A stretch of DNA of 64,000 nucleotides, from assembly GCF_910592395.1 (NCBI RefSeq), contig NC_088318.1, positions 8,558,349-8,622,348 of the forward strand, written 5' to 3'. The notes beneath the pieces are model-generated. The model saw only the letters and a program-made list of their open reading frames with translations. It made no database searches and had not been told where the DNA came from. This DNA comes from Lineus longissimus (Eukaryota > Nemertea > Pilidiophora > Heteronemertea > Lineidae). A program made the translations under genes and the position numbers. Position 1 is the stretch's first letter. Each line of letters opens with the position of its first letter. Shown here one piece after another: positions 22,215-33,299 of the stretch.

Positions 22215-23281
22215 TTGCCGTCAAGACCGCATCTCAGCTCTACACTTTCTGTCTCTGCTGGGCCTGCTCAATTCGGCGGCAGACCAGGTCCCTCTTGGCA
22301 GCCTGTACATGCGCCCCCTCCAGCTTCTCTTCCTTTCGAGTTGGCGTCACTTTCGGACCCTCTCGATCATCACATTTGGATCCCGAATTTTCTCCTGGAG
22401 GAGGTTTGGAAGTTCTTGGGGTCAGAGACGGAGCTCCTCGGTGGAGTGCAGCTCAGTCCTCTGTCTCCTCAGATGTCCCTGTTCACGGACGCCTCCCTCT
22501 ATGTCTGGGGCACCCATCTGAACGAAGGGGACCTGACTGCCAAGGGCACATGGTCAGCGGATGATTCGCGCCTCTCGATGAATATTCTCGAGATGTAGGT
22601 TGTCATCCTTGTGGTGAGGGCCTTCACGTCTCGGTTAAGGGGTCACAGGGTTTCTCTCTTCTCCGACAATTCGACAGTGGTCGCTTATATCCGGAGACAA
22701 CGGGGACGAGGTCCAACACTTTGTGTCGCCTCACTTGAGAGCTCCTGCAGCTTTGTCGCCGCTTGGAGATTCAGCTCCTTCCCCGTCACATCCCAGGCAA
22801 GAGGAACATCCTTGCCGACGCCCTTTCCAGGGCGGATCTTCTGGTCCAGATGGAATGGACCCTTCACCGTGAGGCGGTCTCCTGCCTGGCAGGGATGTGG
22901 GACGCCCCGTTTGTGGACTTGTTCGCGACTCGGCTTAACAAGAGATTCGCCCTGTATTATTCTCCTTTTCCGGACGAGGACGCCTTGGGATTGGAGAGCC
23001 TGTCGGCCTCCTGGGACGGCCTCAATGCTTATGCATTCCCACCAACCGCTCTGTTGCTTCCAGTACTAAACAAAGTGGCCAGTTCTCGGGTCAGAGTTTG
23101 TCTGATAGCCCTGTACTGGCCAAACCAGGCTTGGTTCCCGGTCCTGCTAGAGCTCCTGCTGGAGCTCCTGACGGACCACCCCCGCCATCTGCCGGGCTGG
23201 GACTGTCTGTTGTATCACCTGATCGACCGGGTCTATCATCAAGACCCATCTTTCTACAGGCTTCACGCCTGGAGACTATAG
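22215..23281 (+). pseudogene. DIRS RNase H and connection region
   Basis: SLFTDASLYVWGTHLN (about 22473-22520) is the RNase H start with its first acidic residue. VSLFSDNSTVVAYIRRQRG at about 22650 is a second RNase H motif. The frame from 22763 gives LLPRHIPGKRNILADALSRA, the end of RNase H, then FVDLFATRLNKRFALYYSPF, SWDGLNAYAFPPTALLLPVL and IALYWPNQAWFPVLLELL, the conserved region after RNase H of DIRS/Ngaro elements. Frameshifts separate these blocks. No DAM-like methyltransferase was recognised. Confidence 0.85.
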
Positions 23282-24120
23282 GGTGTTTCCTCCGAGAGAG
23301 AGGCTTTTCGGAAGACGTTATCCGTAAAGTCGCTCAGCCTCAGTGACAGTCTACCCTTGCTTCATACGACAGCAAGTGGGATGTCTTTCGAGACTGGTGG
23401 AGGGAGCACGTAGTTTGTCCGGTCGCTCCCTCTCTGCCGAACTTCCTCGACTTCTTGAATTTCTTATTCTCACTCCGGAAGTTTTCGGTTCAGGGGTTGA
23501 AAGGCTATCGCTCTGCCATTTCGGTCACTTTGAAGTTGACCGATTCCTGGCAACTGTATTGAGATGATGCTGTCTCGTCTTTGCTTCGCAATATGTCTCT
23601 GGAAAGTCCTCATTCCATTCAGCGTACCCCCAAATGGGATCTCTCGCAGGTGCTAAGGGCTCTCATGAAGTTCCCATTTGAGCCTGTGCACCAGGCAGAT
23701 TTTAAACATCTGATCTTTAAGACCGTCTTTCTCATGGCTTTGGCCAGGCGCAGAGATGGATCGAGCTCCATGCCTTAGCCTTCGATAACGGCCCATGTGA
23801 TTCGTGCTGTCTCTACTTCTTGTGCCGACTATAAGGGAGTGGCGCTAAACGAGGTATTAGATGCGGCTACGTGGAGTTCCCACTCCACTTTCTCGAAGTA
23901 TTATATGTTCCGCGTTAACAGACGGTATGCTGTCTCTCGGTCCAATTGTCGCAGCTTAGCACGTGGTCTAGGTGTTTCCCTTCCTTGTCCACTCGTCGAT
24001 TTTCTCTCTTCCCGGGTGTCTTCATCCCCCCCCCGTGAGTTTCAAAAGAGCGGGTGGGGTGAACATAGCCATTTGTCTGGGCTGTCTTGCCCGCACATTT
24101 GCCCCATCCGGATGTCTTAG
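23282..24120 (+). pseudogene. DIRS tyrosine recombinase
   Basis: Broken frames give SYDSKWDVFRDWWREH (about 23360), a core-binding-like helix LPNFLDFLNFLFSLRKFSV, then RNMSLESPHSI and WDLSQVLRALMKFPFEPV...FKTVFLMALA, matching the N-terminal half of DIRS/Ngaro tyrosine recombinases up to the first catalytic Arg region. Later blocks (SHSTFSKYYMFRVNRR, about 23880) fit the distal part near the Tyr. The enzyme would integrate the circular DNA intermediate. Frameshifts prevent a clear check of the R-H-R-Y tetrad. Confidence 0.75.
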
Positions 24121-24454
24121 GGTTAAGCCGCCTAAGACTTTTTGGAGTTATACCGTGGGTCCCTTTTTTGGGTTACCCCTATTTTAAATCGCAGCATTTC
24201 TTGTAATTCCAGTGTACAAAATGTGCTGAGCGTTTACCATGTGAGGTTTTTTCCCCTTCTCTAGGAAGGGTGGGTTCCCCCATTTGGCTGGCCTTTGTTT
24301 TTTCTCAAAGGCCATTAGCCTGGGTTGCCCCCATGCTTATTTTTCTGGGTTCCCTTGGTCTCACCCGTTGGGTTTTGCTATGCGGCTCTGGAGACAGTTC
24401 ACTTCACTACATGGTAAGACACCGTTTACCCACCTTCCACAGTTGTTGGTATTT

Positions 24455-24550
24455 GATGCAAAAGTCTGACCTAGGTAGAGTATGAACGACATAAAATTTC
24501 CATTTCCTGTGGAAAAGTTATTTTATTAGTTCATACCTACCCAGGTCAGA
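24455..24550 (+). repeat. DIRS internal complementary region
   Basis: Its first half is the reverse complement of 17525-17565; its second half is the reverse complement of 26430-26480. The junction reads ATAAAATTTCCATTTCC, fusing the two extreme ends. This is the predicted template that joins DIRS ends during replication. Confidence 0.85.
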
Positions 24551-24693
24551 TTTACCACCCTGCCTGTCCCCACAGCAACGGGACTTACTCTAGCGTTTGA
24601 GTAATAAGTACTGAGTAATGGCGGCTTTCACGAGGCAGAGGCTGTATTGGGGCGCCGCCTAAGTGTAGCTAGGTGAACTAGCTAATCATTTTT

Positions 24694-26364
24694 AGCTCAG
24701 CTGACAAAGTCAGCGAAGCTGGTAATATTACTAAGGGAATGGTGTCCGTCCTTCCTGCCATCCTTCCATGTCAATTTTGGGCATTTTGTAACCGTAAGAC
24801 CTAGGCACTTTGTTGACGCTGCTAAATTAGGAGTAGCCCAAGGGGAACTCAGAAACCAAAAATCAGCGCGATCCGACCTACATTCGGCGAATGAGGTCAT
24901 CGGGAAGTTTAAACTTCTTTCCTTTATGCCTCGGGCCACAGAGGAAATATTGTTTTCAAATCTGGCCGAATATTTTTTAATAATTTTTCATTTTGACTTG
25001 TAATGGAATTAGTTTAGTTTTCACCGCCAGTTGGCGCTACAGGCACATTTGACAGATTTTTTGACGATTCAAAAGCCCGGGTTATGACGTATAGTTGCGC
25101 AGTTGTATTCTGCGCATTGAATTGGCCAGGGAACCAGGCTATATTTCAGCATAGCCACTGTGACCATTGTAAAGATGGAAGATTAATTTTGCAAAAAGTA
25201 ACCAATTTTCTGCTAAAAAGTAGTCAAGTAGGCGATATTATCACTAGTTCCTTTCAGTGGGTAGTCATAAGGTCTTAAGGGAATACTTTCAGAAATTAGT
25301 TCTTGAAAATTTGGCCACAATTCTGTGAAAACGATATCGGAAATGCACGCTCTGTTCGCGATGTATTTTGAAGTGGAGAATTCCCACAGTATGTGCAGTG
25401 AATCGGCATGATTCTGTTTGCATATTAGTTTTTAGTACTACGATTCTTACATGAGTAAAAAGTAGACGTTTTAAGCAACACAATATGCAGGGGCTTAATC
25501 AAATACCTGCACTCCCTGTGGGGTGAATAACATTACCTTTTGAACAGCTGGCTGTAGGGGGGTGATTGGAACAGCCGGTATACCTGCTGACCTGCTGAGC
25601 CCAGATAAATGTTATTTTCAATCCATGATTGCAGGTCACCTGATTTTCGAGAATTCGCGGGAAATTGTAAACAAACGCATGTGTGCAGTTCAAATGTAAA
25701 CAAAAATGTATTTTTGGTACTTTTGGTTGCTGGACTTGGGTTTTCCCGCAGTTAGGAGCTGGGGTCAAATTGGTGGTCTATTGTTTATGGATGCTGTTTT
25801 AGTCAGCGGTAGCCCTTTATTATGAAGGGATTTTCAAATATGAAAACAACCCTTTGTATTGTAAATTCCAATCACCTGCAGGACAGGTCAATTTCTCTCA
25901 ATAAAATTAGTTTTGTTGACTCCTGTAATCTCTACCTTATCAAAAAAAAGACAGTGGTGTTAGTCCCAAACTGGTCATTTCTATTTATTTTGACCTCTGT
26001 TAAATCAGGATACCTCTCAATTACAGACAGCATTTTGTATCCTTGTGCTGTACAACCAAGCCTGGACATACCACAGTTGTCCATGGAGAGGTCTCATCCT
26101 CTTTGACACTTCTTTTCTGTAAAGCTACCGATACAACATACTGAACTAGGGATATCTTCCGTTGCCTCCTGTAATATTTGCATACCATGGCTGATTAGTT
26201 CAATCATATTTCATCCAGCTGGCAGCTCTGCATTGGAAATCTTAGTAGTATAACGTGTTCTCTTGACCTTCAAACAGTAGTATAAAGCTGATATTTACTA
26301 CTTTACACCCTCAGTCCTATGTTATTAGGTCATCCAGCTGAGCGCCAGGCCCTTGGGCCTCTTG
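24694..26364 (+). mobile_element. HINE-1 copy inserted in the DIRS right terminus
   Basis: The 5' end is AGCTCAGCTGACAAAGTCAG after TTTT, followed by a short TTCC/CATCC-rich microsatellite (24745-24772). The 3' end is CAGCTGAGCGCCAGGCCCTT, GGGCCTCTTG, then TT. It splits the DIRS right repeat; the uninterrupted left repeat gives the empty site, placing the insertion inside a T-rich stretch with no target duplication beyond T. GACCT-rich and other internal blocks are shared with copies at 35776 and 51850. Confidence 0.85.
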
Positions 26365-26860
26365 TTCTATTATAAATAGATTAATTTTTCCTCTGGTGTG
26401 TCCGATAAGAGTACACATGCAATAGGCTGACCTGGGTAGGTATGAACTAATAAAATGACATTTCCACAGGAAATGGAAATACACTGCTATAGAAGTAGGA
26501 AGACACTCGACTTGGAAAAAGTGCCATTGACCTGGTCATTTTTCAATAACACTATACTCGGTCATGTGTAACAGAAGTGATGTAAGAAAGGTGATGGGCT
26601 CATGTCAAATGGTAAACTAAATGTAAATTGTCAAAATCAATAACCTTGACATATTAACTCTCTGATCTCGGATTGCTTTTTTATAATTTATAACTTTCCA
26701 TCTTACTTGATGTTTACCGTTCATTCTAATGAGGCAATAATCGCAGTCACCAAGCACAATCATGAATTGGGCAGGCATAAGCAGTCGCTCTGCTCTGTGA
26801 TGAGTCATTAGCGATCTCCTGAAGTTGTCTGTCGTCTGAAGAGTTTAGTGGTGTGTTTTT

Positions 26861-26914
26861 AGCTCAGCTGACAAGCTGAGCTATTCATATGAGTAAATGG
26901 TAGAATGAATGTCC

Positions 26915-26945
<31 letters not shown>

Positions 26946-27703
26946 CGTTAAACAGGCACGTTTCAAATCTATGGCGGATAGGCGATAGATTTTCCCTATA
27001 AGCCATTTAGACCCTTCAGGACTCCTGAATAGACCAAGTGTGGGTCCGGCAGGATTAACAGTTTGGCCACCAGGGGGCAAAAAGCCTAAATCACAAAACA
27101 ATTTTTTGGCGCTTTATTCAAGCAGATAGAAGCTTGAAATAAAGTTGAAAAGGACCGCATGCTTGTAGGTCTTGAAACTACTAAGAGTAGTTTTGATTGA
27201 TACTACCAGTTGGCGTTACTGAGCCAAAATCTGTGTTGACCTAGTTTAAGCTTGATTTGAATTTCCCGCTCTTGTATGACTCTGAAGGTTGTGGGTTCCA
27301 ATCCCACTTCGGGTCAATTTTTTTTTTTTTTAATTTTTACTTTTTTCACTTGTAAATACATTTTCTTTACTTTTTTGAATAATTTGGTGGGCGGCCATCT
27401 TGGTTTTTTTTTTCTATTTCAAAGCCTTTGTTGTATCCAGAGTGACATGAATTTTATGGTTGGTGTACAATAAGTCTCCTTTACATGATATCACATGGGC
27501 TTTCTATTTGACCTACTTTTCAAGGTCAGCCTGGCTCAGGCACTTAGATTTGACTAATAAGTGGCATATTTGTCACCATTTAAAAGTCTTTTTACTTTGG
27601 TATGTTTGCCTGATATATTGACAAAACTGAGGTTGAAAGAGATCTATCGGGTACTTTCCATGTTCATATATTTCAGCTGAGCGCCAGTCCCTTGGGCCTC
27701 TTG
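26861..27703 (+). mobile_element. HINE-1 copy, short subfamily with (CTGT)n
   Basis: It starts AGCTCAGCTGACAAGCTGAG, has a (CTGT)n tract at 26908-26945 and a CCACCAGGGGGC motif at 27067, and ends CAGCTGAGCGCCAGTCCCTT, GGGCCTCTTG. It provides the empty site for the 862 bp element inside the related copy at 48521. Confidence 0.85.
27280..27325 (+). other. tRNA-like B-box plus T tract inside HINE-1
   Basis: GAAGGTTGTGGGTTCCAATC followed by CCACTTCGGGTC and a run of T resembles the T arm and terminator of a tRNA-derived sequence, though the B box departs from GTTCRANNC at one base. No matching A box or cloverleaf was found, so this is not called a tRNA gene. Confidence 0.25.
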
Positions 27704-28008
27704 TTCCACTAGACATTTGTCTTAAAGCAAACTCATTCTCACAAAAGTGAACCCATTGCAAAGAAGAATGATACCAAACTGGGTGACATAAAAAGACTCA
27801 AAATAACCTCCGGGGAACTATAGTTTAAACTAATTACAAAAATTCGGTACTGTGTGTGCCCCTCTCAGACTCATCATAAATCGATCTTGAAATATGTCTG
27901 ACTGTTTACAGCATGGCGGGCGTGTCTCCTTTGTCTTTGCCTGTTGAGTCGCTATACATGTGTAAGGCAGTCGCAACAGAGCTTTGGACCAGGTGGTAAG
28001 GATTATGT

Positions 28009-28532
28009 TTGATTGTTTCTAGAGACACAGTCACATCTTTGTGGGAATAAAGCGAATAGCAATTCCTAGAGAGACATTCACTATCCAGTTCTTCCTTGTC
28101 TGTTTAGATGTGACACTAACATGACTAATGGGAGACTGTCGCAACATAACGCGGGCCTAAAGGTCAGATATGATTGTTCCTAGTGGAGAGAGACACATCC
28201 CGTCTTTCCATGTCTGTTGAGATGTGACAATACTAAGAGACTGTCGCAGCATGACGATGGCCTAACGAGTTGAAAGAAATTGCGAATTGTTCCTAGAGAG
28301 ACACGTACCGTCCTTTCAAGTCAGCTGAGGTAAAACAGTAGGTGACTTTCAGATAATAACGCAGGCAAGGTGCTGGACTAATCGCTGATTTTTCCTTGAA
28401 ATATAGTCACATCACCATCTAACCTTGTTTGTTAAGATATGACACTAATACAAGAGTCGAAGTCTGTCTCTCTAGGAATTGCTATTCGCTTTATTACCAC
28501 AAAGATGTGACTGTGTCTCTAGAAACAATCAA
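28009..28532. repeat. Inverted repeat enclosing ~110-125 bp degenerate tandem units
   Basis: A 66 bp arm at 28009-28074 (TTGATTGTTTCTAGAGACAC...) recurs inverted at 28466-28532 with about one mismatch. Between the arms, units containing CCTAGAGAGACA...TTGAGATGTGACA...GACTGTCGCA repeat three to four times, and a further unit lies at about 28600-28680. It may be a non-autonomous transposon, but no target duplication was found. Confidence 0.65.
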
Positions 28533-29675
28533 TCACACCTAACACGCCTAAATGTAATGGAATATAATTGAATCTTTCTGTCTTGTCTGTGGATAAAGAG
28601 TTCGACCCCATCATCTTTCCATGCTTGTTGAGATGTAAAACAGTATAGTAGGCTGTCGCATTATAGCACAGGTCAAAATGCTTTGGATTATCAATGACGA
28701 TTGAGATATGAGAGTAACTGGTAGTTATAGTTGTTGATTGTTTATGTGAAGACAAATACTTAATCGCTGTCATTCCAATTCTGTGGAGACCGAGACCGAG
28801 AGTGTTAAAGCATAACGAGTATGGGACAATCACATCTTGTTTTTCATATTTGATTTATGGTGTTCGGACACTGAAACAAGATTGTCATTACAGTCACAGC
28901 TTTAACGTAGGAACCCGCAGGTTAAAACTATTTTTGATTATTTTTGTTAGCACATTGTTTTCCTGCTACAAGGCGAGGCAGTCTTCGCGATCCCTAATTA
29001 ATTTCCAAACATTGATGTTCAACGTGATGTAAATGTAGGTAAATACTGGTATCTTGTCATGTTCATAGAAATTGTATCCAAAGGGCTTCCAAGACATGAA
29101 CAATGGGTTCTACCATATTGACACACCAGGCTGGGGAGGGAAAATCTGGTGATATCATTATGACAAAAGTAACTGTTGACATAATATGATGTCAGTTGCG
29201 ATATAAAACTAATGTCGCTATTATTGATACCATTCTGATAAGTCTAAACAAAATTTCTAGACCTTAGTCAACTATAACAGATTGACATCAATAAAATGAT
29301 GTCATGATAGACAGGCTCTATCAAATTAGTCAGAATGAATTTGTGGTTGAATAGACTACCATGTTGAGAACTCACAGTGTTCACAACCTAGTCAGTTTTT
29401 TATTTGGGGGGGGGGGGGCGACACTCACCTGTGGCCCTGTTGAAGGGTGACTGACCTGAGACAGACTCAATACATAACGGAGCACTAAATCGTGCATGCA
29501 TTGATTGTCACTCAGGAGACTCACACCCCGTCTTGATCAGTATTATTATTAAATCATAATGTTGGACGTGAAGGTGTGTGGTTAATCTACGCATGAAACA
29601 CTAAACAGGTTTATGAATATTGTAGTAACTTAGCTTTATGCATTTCAAATATCCTGCAAAAGGCAGTATCTTAAA
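28533..29675. other. Intron sequence, little recognised
   Basis: One more unit of the preceding repeat lies near 28600-28680, and a poly-G tract near 29405-29418. No coding similarity or RNA gene was recognised. Confidence 0.45.
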
Positions 29676-29911
29676 TTTTATGTCGTTCATACTCTACCCA
29701 GGTCAGACTTTTGCATGTGTATACTCTTATCGGACAGACCCGAGAAAAAATTAATCTATTTATGATAGAAAATGATTAGCTAGTTCACGTAGCTACACCT
29801 AGGCGACGCACCAATACAGCCTCTGCCTCATGAAAGCCACCATTACTCAGTATTTTTGGCTCACCGTAGGGGAGTCTATACAATACCGCAGTGTCCGTCG
29901 TCCGTCGTCGT

Positions 29912-29970
<59 letters not shown>

Positions 29971-31450
29971 CGTCGTATCCTAGTTCAAAAACAGTGGCAC
30001 GTTTCTTAACCGCTAGGCCTATGAACTTATAACTTTGTACACATGACCCCCTAGGTCAGATGACCCGTGACACTAAATTTCTGTCCGATCTGATTCTCTA
30101 CTTGGCCACCAGGGGGCCAAATGTGGATATCTAAAAACTGTGATATCTCGCTTATTAGTGACTTGTTTTCGATGAAACTTTTGTTGTAGGTACTCATAGT
30201 AAATATACATCTTATATCATACGGGTTTTTAATTTGACCTACTTTTCAAGGTCACAGAGGTCATATGGCGTAAATTGGCCATTAGAGTGTAAACTATGGC
30301 ACGTTTCTTAACCACTAAAGCTATGAACTTGAAACTTGGTACATATAACCCCCTATATCACATAGCCTCTGGTGCTGAATTTCAGTTTGATCTGATTCTC
30401 AACTTTGCCACCAGGGGGCCAAAAGTGGAAATCTAAAAAGTGTGATATCTCGCTTATAAGTGACTTGTTTTCGATAAAATTTTTATGGAAGGTACCCTTA
30501 GGAAGAATACATCACATATCTTACGGGTTTTTAATTTGACCTACTTTTCAAGGTCACAGAGGTCATATGGCGTAAATTGGCCGTTAGAGTGTAAACTATG
30601 GCACGTTTCTTAACCAGTAAAGCTATGAACTTGAAACTTGGTGCATATAACCCCCTACATCAGATAACCTCTGATGCCAAATTTTGGCTCGATCTGATTC
30701 TTTATTCGGCCACCAGGGGGCCATAATGGAAAAAGTAAGAAGTGCAATATCTTGCTTATTTTTAGTGATTCGTTTTCAATAACATTTTTATGGTAGGTTC
30801 TCCTAGCAAGGATACATCACATATCATATGAGTTTTTGATCTGACCTGCTTTTCAAGGTCACAGAGGTCAAATGGCGTAAATTTGTCGTTTGATTGTAAC
30901 TATGGCACGTTTCTTAACCACTAAAGCTTTGAACTTGAAATTTGATACACATGACTCCCTACGTCATGTAACCTCGGACACCGAATTTCGATCTGATCTG
31001 GTACTCAACTCGGCCACCAGGAGGCCAAAACTAAAATAGGTAAAAAGTGCAATATCTCGTTTATTATTGACTTGTTTTTGATGATATTCTTATGGTACTT
31101 ACTCCAAGCAACGATACATCACATGTCATACCGACTTTGGTTTGACCTATATACTATACATGTACAATGTTTCTTAATCTGGATGAATTACAAAGCACCA
31201 AATATCTATACGGTGAGCACAATGGCCCCTGGCCGTTTCATTCCTCGGTGCATTGTTGAACACTGTGCCGAGTTTCGCCCATCTATTCAGCCCGTTGGAC
31301 CTAATTTTGGGTTAAAGAAGGACCTCCCTTGGACACCTTACGCTGGAAGATTGCATCTGAACACGGGTGAAATCGTTCTGTTTTTAGCTACGCTGGCTTC
31401 CAGCGGAGCTTATGGTTTGTACTGGAGCTGGCCGAAAGTAGTTCCAGCAA
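29676..31450 (+). mobile_element. Second DIRS left end, split by a HINE-2 copy
   Basis: 29676-29857 matches the left DIRS terminus at 17525-17710 (TTTTATGTCGTTCATACTCT and CGAGGCAGAG-type blocks). The match resumes at 31242 (CGGTGCATTGTTGAACA against 17714-17735) and runs to about 31390. The intervening 1384 bp is HINE-2 copy 4. Beyond 31450 the DIRS copy is lost. Confidence 0.8.
29858..31241 (+). mobile_element. HINE-2 copy 4 inserted in a DIRS terminus
   Basis: It begins GGCTCACCGTAGGGGAGTCT, has a long (GTC)n microsatellite at 29897-29970 and four monomers of about 300 bp, and ends GGTGAGCACAATGGCCCCTG then GCCGTTTCATT. The intact DIRS left end at 17705-17725 is the empty site, showing insertion at a T run (CAGTATTTTT / CC). 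CTCF-like 12-mers lie at 30116, 30408 and 30710. Confidence 0.85.
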
Positions 31451-32515
31451 AATAGTTGCATTTTCATCCAAATTTGCTATCGCTGGGCCAGAAAATGTGC
31501 TAGGATACCAATATTTTGAACTCTTGTTTCAATAGGATTATAGCTGTTCACAGCAGAAAGACTAAACGCCCCGTAATTGGCAGATTTTAAGCTCGAAATT
31601 GTCGTCTGGTCAAAAGTGGCAAAACGGTCTCGATCCTACCTGTCTCTGTAATGTACTGAACGCACTTCACATAAGGCATTGCCCTAAGGTATTGCAGCCA
31701 AGGCTGATAAAGTGATGGCCATTTTGTGAGTGTATATAGAGTGTGTACGTTCACTTCAAAACATTGCTCCAATCTAAATTTTTCATAACGAGCAGTTAGA
31801 AAGTAGTATTTCCCTATCTTTTGATTCTCAATGCCAACATGTCGTTTTGTGGGGTTATTTTGTCTAATTCTTATTGATATTGCCGATAAAAGACACGTAG
31901 AGAAACCCAGATTCATGCGCTCAGTTCATCTACGTACGGTAGACGTTTTGACAGAAAACCAGGGTGAGTTTTCTCTGTATTTTCTCTTGATTGGCTTTCT
32001 GTCTCGTTAAATTTGCTCAGTCATTGAGTCGAAGTCGAAGATCAAAACACACATGAACGCCTTAGTACAATTTATAAACAAAATGGTGTTGCAAAAAATT
32101 CTTCCCAATCATCAGAATGCAATACTCAGTTGATGCTGATACGGAAAACACCGTGAGGAGCTGCGTGAACTAGGCCTACATTATTTACCATACATTACAG
32201 TTACATACCCGATACCGGTACATGAACAAATGCAATACTCTGCAACATATGTGCAGGGAAGTAAAGTATGCATTGCAAGCCATGTGTCCAAACTCTACCA
32301 AGGTGAACGTTAGTAAATAAGGGTGAACTTTTTCAAATTTAACTTTATTTTATCCCCCCTCCCACCAGTTCACTAGTTTTTCACACAAGTTTTGATCTTT
32401 TTTTGTACATTTATGTTTTACCTTACAACCAACATGAACAGCAAGCCATACAGGGTTGTATATCCTCTCACGGTTTTCGCGTATCAGCACAGACTACTCT
32501 TTTTTTTGGGGTGTA
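31451..32515. other. Intron sequence, nothing recognised
   Basis: No recognised coding similarity. The - strand ORF at 31587-31916 (109 aa) resembles no protein known to me. Confidence 0.45.
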
Positions 32516-32594
32516 TTCCTGTTTCGCCTATTCCTGTTCCGCCTATTCCTGTTTCGCCTATTCCTGTTTCGCCTAATTCCTGTTTCGCCTATTC
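32516..32594 (+). repeat. 15 bp minisatellite TTCCTGTTTCGCCTA, about 5 copies
   Basis: Tandem TTCCTGTTTCGCCTA units with one TTCCG variant and one inserted base. The same unit occurs in inverted orientation at 33186-33297. Confidence 0.9.
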
Positions 32595-33185
32595 AAATGT
32601 ATTGCTTACCTCCCCACAGACGTAGGAATATGAACCGTCCCTTACTGACCGACCAAACCCGAGGAGAGCCACATATGTACGCATTGAAACAATACGTCAA
32701 TGGAGAGAGGGACATAATGAGTTACGTTGATGCCATCAGTTACCTTGTCTGACATAATATCATGATATGTATTTTCCACCTTGTTTGACTTTATATGTGC
32801 TGTACCTACATGTATATTATGACATGGGTTTTACAGCTGATTTTGATCAAATAATTATGAGAATGTACGATATTATGTATTTTTATCAAAAACTCATGAA
32901 TTCAGTTTTCATAAAATAAACGACTGCTTTACTCTACTTAATCTATTAGTTTTTACTGTGTGTCAGTATGGTCCTATGGTCAAATAAGTCCCGGACTGTC
33001 CCCGCTTTCAAGGTGACTCTTTCAGAACGGTCATGGCATAACAAAGTTGATGGCATTTAATTAGTCAAATTGTCATCACATCGTTAACATCATCCAATTG
33101 TCCCCTCACATTTTCCCCATAAAATGGACATGCATCCCTAAGGTTCCCCGTGGGAGAGTCGATTTATTGTAGGGGTACTGGAAAG

Positions 33186-33297
33186 TAGGCGAAACAGGAA
33201 TAGGCGAAACAGGAATAGGCAAAACAGGAATTTTGTAGGCGAAACAGGAATAGGCGAAAGAGGAATAGGCGAAACAGGAATAGGCGAAACAGGCATA
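33186..33297 (-). repeat. Inverted copy of the 15 bp minisatellite, about 7 copies
   Basis: Units of TAGGCGAAACAGGAA in tandem, the reverse complement of the array at 32516-32594, with a 5 bp TTTTG interruption at about 33232. The arrays face each other about 590 bp apart and could fold together. Confidence 0.9.
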
Positions 33298-33299
33298 AA

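Larger units (their letters stand above)
17525..26480 (+). mobile_element. DIRS-type tyrosine-recombinase retrotransposon, structurally complete but nested and decayed
   Basis: The left terminus (about 17525-17720) and the right terminus (24600-24693 continued at 26365-26480) are inverted copies; for example CTAGTTCACCTAGC with GCCGCCATTACTCAGTACT at the left recurs inverted at the right. An internal complementary region at about 24455-24550 is complementary first to the extreme left end (ATGTCGTTCATACTCTA) and then to the extreme right end (GGTAGGTATGAACTAATAAA), as in DIRS1, where it templates circle formation. Gag-like, RT/RNase H and tyrosine recombinase regions lie in that order on +. 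Nested inside are a LINE (about 19431-21050) and a HINE-1 (24694-26364); without them the element is about 5.6 kb. Several stops and frameshifts make it inactive. Confidence 0.85.

Noticed and set aside
27280-27325. Possible tRNA gene at 27280.
   Set aside because: Only a T-arm-like piece is present; there is no A box, anticodon arm or acceptor pairing.
13541-29970. CRISPR-like arrays at the (GTC)n and minisatellite regions.
   Set aside because: Repeats have no unique spacers of constant length and the genome is clearly eukaryotic.
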